Notes under the pieces: model-generated
The model's database searches: none
Told to the model about the DNA's origin: nothing
Seen by the model: only the letters and a program-made list of their open reading frames with translations
In this document: in pieces, positions 58,497 through 64,000 of the stretch
How positions within the stretch are numbered: the first letter of the stretch is position 1
Layout of the letters: each line of letters begins with the position of its first letter
Made by a program: the position numbers and the translations under genes
Assembly: GCA_963971225.1 (NCBI GenBank)
Contig: OZ020268.1
Span: 15,353,032-15,417,031 of the forward strand
Length of the DNA: 64,000 bases
Reading direction: 5' to 3'
Origin: Melieria omissa
Taxonomy: Eukaryota > Arthropoda > Insecta > Diptera > Ulidiidae

Positions 58497-61400
58497 GCGG
58501 TCGGTGTAGTGATGGTCGTTTGATGCGGTTTGATGCTCTTCGCTAGAAGTGGTTGTGTTTGAAAGGAGTTGCAAGGAATTACAAAAATAAAAATAAATCC
58601 TATAATTCGCACAGAAAAACCAAAGGAAAAGAACTTTCAAAAAGTTAAGCAGCAGATTGCCTATGCCAAAATTCTTAAAACGATTAAAAAAAAGGTTAAT
58701 TTGAGGTTCAATGCCACGCCAGCTGCTTTAATGCCTTAGGTTAAAGAATTGAAAGAGTTTCCGTACATCCTATTTAAACGAACTTCCATATAAGCATTGC
58801 AATACAAGTCAAATCAGTATATTATGAAATGGAATATTTCGTGCGCGAATGTATTCGTTTTTTGTACGTAAAGAGAAAGGAATATTTTTTAAATGAAATT
58901 TAAATCACACAACCCCTCCATTTCACACACACATACACACACACATACACACTCGCATACATACACATTGATTCGACACACTGTGTGCCGATGAAGCTGA
59001 GGTCTATCAATCAAACTGAGATATGTGAAACGATAGCGACGGCGTTGTCGGATGTGGACGATCTATTATGGGAATTATGAGCCAAAAAATAACAATTATT
59101 TTTAAGGTGAGCTTCATAGAAATTAATCCTTGATCGTTATCTGTAATAAATCCTTTATCCTATTAATCGTTTGTGTATTTTTTTAGATATTTTTAGCTGC
59201 CAGTGTGCTTTGCTTAGTTATTTACATAATCAACTTGTACTATTACACGGATATAAGAGGAGTAATTCAATTAACATAAGAGAAAATACGGCAAGGAACA
59301 ACTAAACAGCAACAACAACAGCAAAACAAGGAGTTTTGGCATATTCTCTCCTGCCCTGCATACACCTAACTTAGTTTTTAGTTTAGTCTTTCGTTGGGCT
59401 TGATTTAAGTGGAGAAAATCCAGCACGTTTATTAAGCAAGAAACCACCGTCAATGTAACAAGAAGAAAACCAACCACTAAAAACTTCATTTAATCGCTAA
59501 AGAAAGAAGAAATTATGATACATAAATAATGATAATTAATTTTTATAATGAATTAAGGTTTTCTCTCACCGCCACATCGAACACTTATTTGTGGCGCGTA
59601 ATTTAGCCTGTATATCATTAAATGAAATTAATAGTAATTAGTGTTAAAACTATTGTAATTATTATTAATTTTGCATTAATTATATGAACACAAGAACACC
59701 TTTTTTTAATGTATGATGATTTTTTGTTTAATTTTGTAAAGATATACACAAAGATTTTTTTATAATAATTATTGTTTTTGTAACAAACAAAATAAGCAAA
59801 TTAGCGATTAGCAAAAGAACGATAACCATACCAATTAAACTACTATTGTAATTGATTTAATTTAATGCAATGATTGCTGCATTAGACATTGTTTCGATAT
59901 TTTGCTGTTGAAAATAAAGGAAGAAAATAACTTCTTGTTGCTGCCAAAAAAACAAACGAAGAAAACACAAAATAAAGAGAAAATATTGCAAAAACAACAA
60001 ATTGTATTGTAATTAACAAAAAAGCAACCACAAAAGCAAACAAACAAAAAATAAAATCGTATTTATTGTATTTCCACTGCATCTGGTCACTGTAAAACCA
60101 ACAAAAACTAAAGCTAAAACTAATATACTAACTTAATCGATTAAATTTACATTTATAAGACATTACAAACTTGTGTTAGTAGGACACGCCAACAAAGTAA
60201 ACAAAACAAAACAAAACAGAGTAAAGGATGAATTAACAAACCTACAAAAAATGAAAGAAACAAATCACACTACTAAGTACTAAGTGGTCATGAAGGAAGC
60301 AGCAACAAAGTTATAGTTCATATTTTTGTGCATTGCAAACTTGTCCATTCGACGTGCGGCAAGTGAGAAATGCTGAATAAGTGAGAAAAAAGCAAAAAGC
60401 GCAAAAGTGGCATTAATGCGCTTTGAGCGTGTTGTGTTTAGTTTTTTTGATAACCGCAGAATGTACATTTGTTCCTGTTTTTTCTTTTTTTACTTATACG
60501 TATAAATGAACTGCATGAAGCATAATTTCGTATTAATTGATATTTAATTTAAATTTGTATTCTTTTTAGTTGAAATCACTGCGCTGTTTACGTTCTGTTG
60601 AGTTCTGTTTTAGTTTTAGTTCATTCACTCTACAAGTTAAGGCAATTGAGTATTTAATCAATACATACACACACACATACATATGCAAACACATACATAA
60701 ACATACATATACATATACTACCCATACATATTGAGATGCAAATTTGGAGAAATACTGAAAAGCAAACAACCAAAACTACATATATATGAGAAATTATTGT
60801 AGGGCGAAAATAAAATTAAAAAAGAGAAAAAGCGAAAAAGTGAAGCAAACTCGAATGAAAAATCACGCAACATGCGAGCTAAGAAAATTGTCATGAATGG
60901 CACAAAACTGCCAACTCCAATCCCACTGTAAATACTAAGCAGAACGGATGATAAACTAATTTTATAAACACTAAGTGAACGCATTCAAAGTACATTTAAC
61001 GAGTTGAAAATTTAATGCAGAATTACATATTTGAATTATACAAAAAAAAATGCAAATAAAAAATACAACAAAATTGCCTAAAAGAAAACCTAAAATTTTA
61101 AAACTTGAATTAGTTTTAAGCAAAAGTAAAACACAAAAATACCAATACGTGATGCTAGTGCTAAAGTGAATCTGCAAGCGGAATTATTGTAGGCAACAAA
61201 ACGGCGTCAGGTCTCTGAGCAATGAGTAGTTGTGGCAAATTCGAATGCGCGAAATTCATTGTGTGCAGCAAACATTTTAATGTTACCGTTTTGTTTTGAA
61301 AATCCAGCTTTTTAGTATAGAATGCTATACTGAGCGTTGGCCTAGAAGTAAGCTAATAGCTTTAAAATTGGCTCCTTTTTGGTATAACACTTTTTCTCCA

Positions 61401-63336
61401 ACACTAGAAAACCTTATTTTCAATTGTGTTCAATGAATGGTTTTGGATCAGTTTTGTGTGCTGCACATGCACCGGCCATTTGCTTTCAAATGCCGCTTCC
61501 ACTGACAGAAGCAATAACTCTCATACTCAGCTGGCAATGGCGCATATAGGGAACAAAACAGTAGAGAATAAAACGTAAATGTGACTACGCATTAGTTGTG
61601 GAGTAGAGGGCACTCTCGCATTGAGCGTACGACATCAACTAATATGAAAATGAAGAATGAATCATTCTAAAGTAACGCTTAAGTTTGTTAGTTCAAGTAA
61701 GCAGCGTGTGAAGCGCTGAACAGAAATTACAAACATTTTGTTGAAAGAGGCGGCCAACGTGCTTCAGCCTGCTGCTGTTTGTGCGGCACCATGTGGCAAA
61801 GCTGTTGTATAAAAAAGCTAAAGAGGTGACACTTTTTGGCTTGGCAGGCGGGCAGCCCTTCAACTTATTTCAGCTATGGTTTGCTAAGATTTTGCAAAAT
61901 ACTTGTGCGCATTATTTCGATGCTTGGCCTCAATGAAAGCTTTGCGATTTTTTAAATTCTGTTTTGTATACATGAAGAACAAATGTAGAGTGTCGTAGGC
62001 GTTTTTTACATGTCAATTGCAACTAAAGCGAGCCAGAAATTATTTTGACTTCCCATACAAAAGGAAGTGAAGTGATGGTTTCAAAATGTTGCTTTGTGGT
62101 TTCAGTTAAAACTCGATTTAATTGCTTTACACACTCACACACACACTAACACACGCTCATACAAGCTAGCAGCAAATCAATTGAGATATGTAAATGCCAA
62201 CAGTTGCGATTTTGTTGTTTTTCTTTTTGCCGTAAAGACTGCATTATACCAACCATTACCATTATCTAAACGAAACATAAAGCAAAATGGCTTACAAATG
62301 TGCGACTACACTAAATACTACTAAATAGACAACAAATAATTTAATTGTAATGAACACAGCAAAACACTACACAAAAAAAAAGCGAAATAAAAACCTAGTT
62401 GCGCGTGTTGCCGATGGGCGCATAGTTTGTAAGGGAAGCATACAAAGTAAACAAGTTTTAGCAATAAAAGAAAAGCCTTACGAAATAAATATTACAAAAT
62501 TATTGTGCTTAGAATGAGTATAGAGAGAGCATGCAGGCGGGCGAGCGGGCGCAACACATGGGCTGTGTGAGGGCTGGGGTTGACGTTTGTTATCTGTTGT
62601 TATCGAAATAAAATGCATAACTACATTGAAATGGGTTTTGTTTAGAAATTATTTGAAAAGATGCCATGTTTGCGTTTTTAATATTTAATATTTTCTTGTT
62701 TTTAAAGAGGATTTTTAAATATTTTCGACTGAAGCATTACGAATTACTAAACTAAAACTTTCTAGAAAGCAGTGATGACAAGTTTTCAGTGCATTTTATT
62801 TACATTATTTGCAATTAACACTTTTGACGAGCACTCGCCAAGCCCCAACACATAAATGAACAGCAAACATACACACGCATGCACATATACATATATAAAA
62901 ACTTATATATATATAGATACATACAAGTACGAGTACATAATAAAATATTAAAAATTAAATTGAGAATTAAACCGAAAATGGAAAGCAGAAAATCCAAAAA
63001 GAAAAACACCTGTGCGTTTTATTTTTGTTGTCCACCTTTCCTAAAAACAGCTGTCATCCTTTCTATCCTGTTTTTATGTTGATGTTTGTTTCAGTTGTTG
63101 TTTCGGCTTTTTTGTGAAAGTATTTTTCGGCGTTATGAAAGATTTAATATTAATTAATTAGGCAGCTTTCAACTGTTGGCGAGTAAATGCATTTTTGTGT
63201 TTGAAACTCCAATGATGGAACTCACTATGAATAATTATTGAATCATCAGCAGACATTCAATTGTGAATACATTTTGAGTTAACTTCCGGTAGATTGATTT
63301 TCAATTGATTAATGATTGATATATACGAAACTAATT
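58497..63336 (+). other. Trf2 3' UTR and downstream A/T-rich DNA
   Basis: A-rich and CAA/ACA-rich sequence with AATAAA-type signals from about 58585 onward and many later ones, so 3' UTR length cannot be fixed. A CA-dinucleotide run lies at about 58924-58955, with CATA repeats near 60660 and 62870. No protein gene is supported; open frames under 90 codons are A/T-biased. Confidence 0.5.
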
Positions 63337-63640
63337 AATTCCAATTTCTATACCACCTGAGCTTGATTGAGTTGGAGCAGCTTTCGGCAATTCTTTGACT
63401 TTTCTTGTTTTTTCTTTCCAATTCCAATTCGAATTCCAATTTCTATATCACCTGTGCTTGAATTGAGTTGGAGCAGCTTTCGGCAAATCCTTGACTTTTA
63501 TTCTTTGTCTTTTATTGTTTTTTCTTTCCAATTCCAATTCTAATTCCAATTTCTATACCACCTGTGCTTGAATTGAGTTGGAGCAGCTTTCGGCCATTCC
63601 TTGACTTTTATTCTTTGTCTTTTATTGTTTTTTCTTCTGG
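63337..63640 (+). repeat. Three-copy tandem repeat, unit about 95-110 bp
   Basis: Units begin AATTCCAATTTCTATAYCAC at 63337, 63432 and 63542. Each contains GAGTTGGAGCAGCTTTCGGC and ends in TTGTTTTTTCTTTCC-type sequence. Units 2 and 3 are nearly identical; unit 1 lacks a TTATTCTTTGTC block. Confidence 0.9.
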
Positions 63641-64000
63641 CTGATCGCCAAAAAGCCTTAAACTCAAAAGCCATAATTCAGCAATGCTTGCAATGCGTCA
63701 AGTCCTCTGAACCTTCCACTTTCCACTTTTCATTACTGTTTTATTTATGTTTTTTAAAGCTGGTGCTTCCTTAATCAGGTTTTTAATCAAACGGAACTGA
63801 TGATAGCCGATATGTGTAGTTAGGTTTTAGCTTTGACTAATTTGTTTCTTAGGCGAATCGAATGCAATGGTTGGTAAAGAACAAAAATTATGCCTTACAT
63901 TATTCATTCAGCTGTAAATTAATGTGAGAAAATTTAATAAAAAGTAAAGCCCAATTCAAATGTTAGCAGCCTAAGCGCGAGTACGTAGCGAGTAAGCAAA
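63641..64000. other. Downstream A/T-rich DNA, nothing seen
   Basis: No open frame, RNA gene or repeat could be supported in the last 360 bases. Confidence 0.5.

Noticed and set aside
1..64000. CRISPR arrays, operons, riboswitches, bacterial promoters
   Set aside because: The window is eukaryotic nuclear DNA; no direct-repeat/spacer arrays of that kind were seen.
1..64000. microRNA genes in introns
   Set aside because: I looked for familiar mature sequences such as let-7, miR-1 and bantam and saw none; short hairpins alone are not enough.

Overview
The window is 64 kb of nuclear DNA from a higher fly (Diptera, Brachycera). Evidence: all four intact genes encode proteins closely resembling Drosophila/metazoan families, several introns are short (about 60-170 bp) with GT/AG borders, the nuclear proteins carry long CAG/CAA-coded glutamine runs, and the gene deserts are A/T-rich and full of small DNA-transposon derivatives. 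The style suggests a tephritid fruit fly or relative, but family and species cannot be proved from the sequence alone.

Layout. 1-3.3 kb: intergenic, one MITE. 3.3-4.4 kb (minus): CTD nuclear envelope phosphatase (Dullard/CTDNEP1), four coding exons, 243 aa. 7.1-9.6 kb (plus): an SS18/SYT-type subunit of BAF/Brahma chromatin remodelling complexes, three coding exons, 793 aa, divergent from Dullard. 10.9-12.8 kb (minus): PIG-T, a subunit of the GPI transamidase, two exons, 606 aa, convergent with SS18. 13-15.6 kb: intergenic with two MITEs. 15.6-17.3 kb: G/C-richer promoter-like and leader-like block. 17.3-55.2 kb: a gene desert that I read as one very large 5' intron of Trf2; it holds G/C-richer islands (possible alternative first exons or enhancers) and most of the transposon debris. 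55.2-58.5 kb (plus): Trf2, the TBP-related factor 2, with an A-rich leader exon almost free of ATGs and three coding exons, 856 aa. 58.5-64 kb: probable long 3' UTR and downstream DNA, ending in a three-copy tandem repeat.

The genes do not form one pathway. Two (SS18, Trf2) act in transcription and chromatin, one (Dullard) in nuclear-envelope lipid and signalling control, one (PIG-T) in the ER. I see no operon-like or cluster logic.

The most interesting content is in the non-coding DNA. A 469-bp element with P-element-like ends and an 8-bp target duplication sits just downstream of the presumed Trf2 promoter. Five copies of one MITE lineage fall into two diverged subfamilies. Several TTAA-flanked (piggyBac-like) miniature elements are present, one nested inside a TA-flanked pogo/Tc1-like one. 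A palindromic element is split by a LINE 3' fragment whose RNase H frame is invaded by an in-frame GAA microsatellite. There is also a candidate solo LTR with TATA box and a Tc1 derivative with long terminal repeats.
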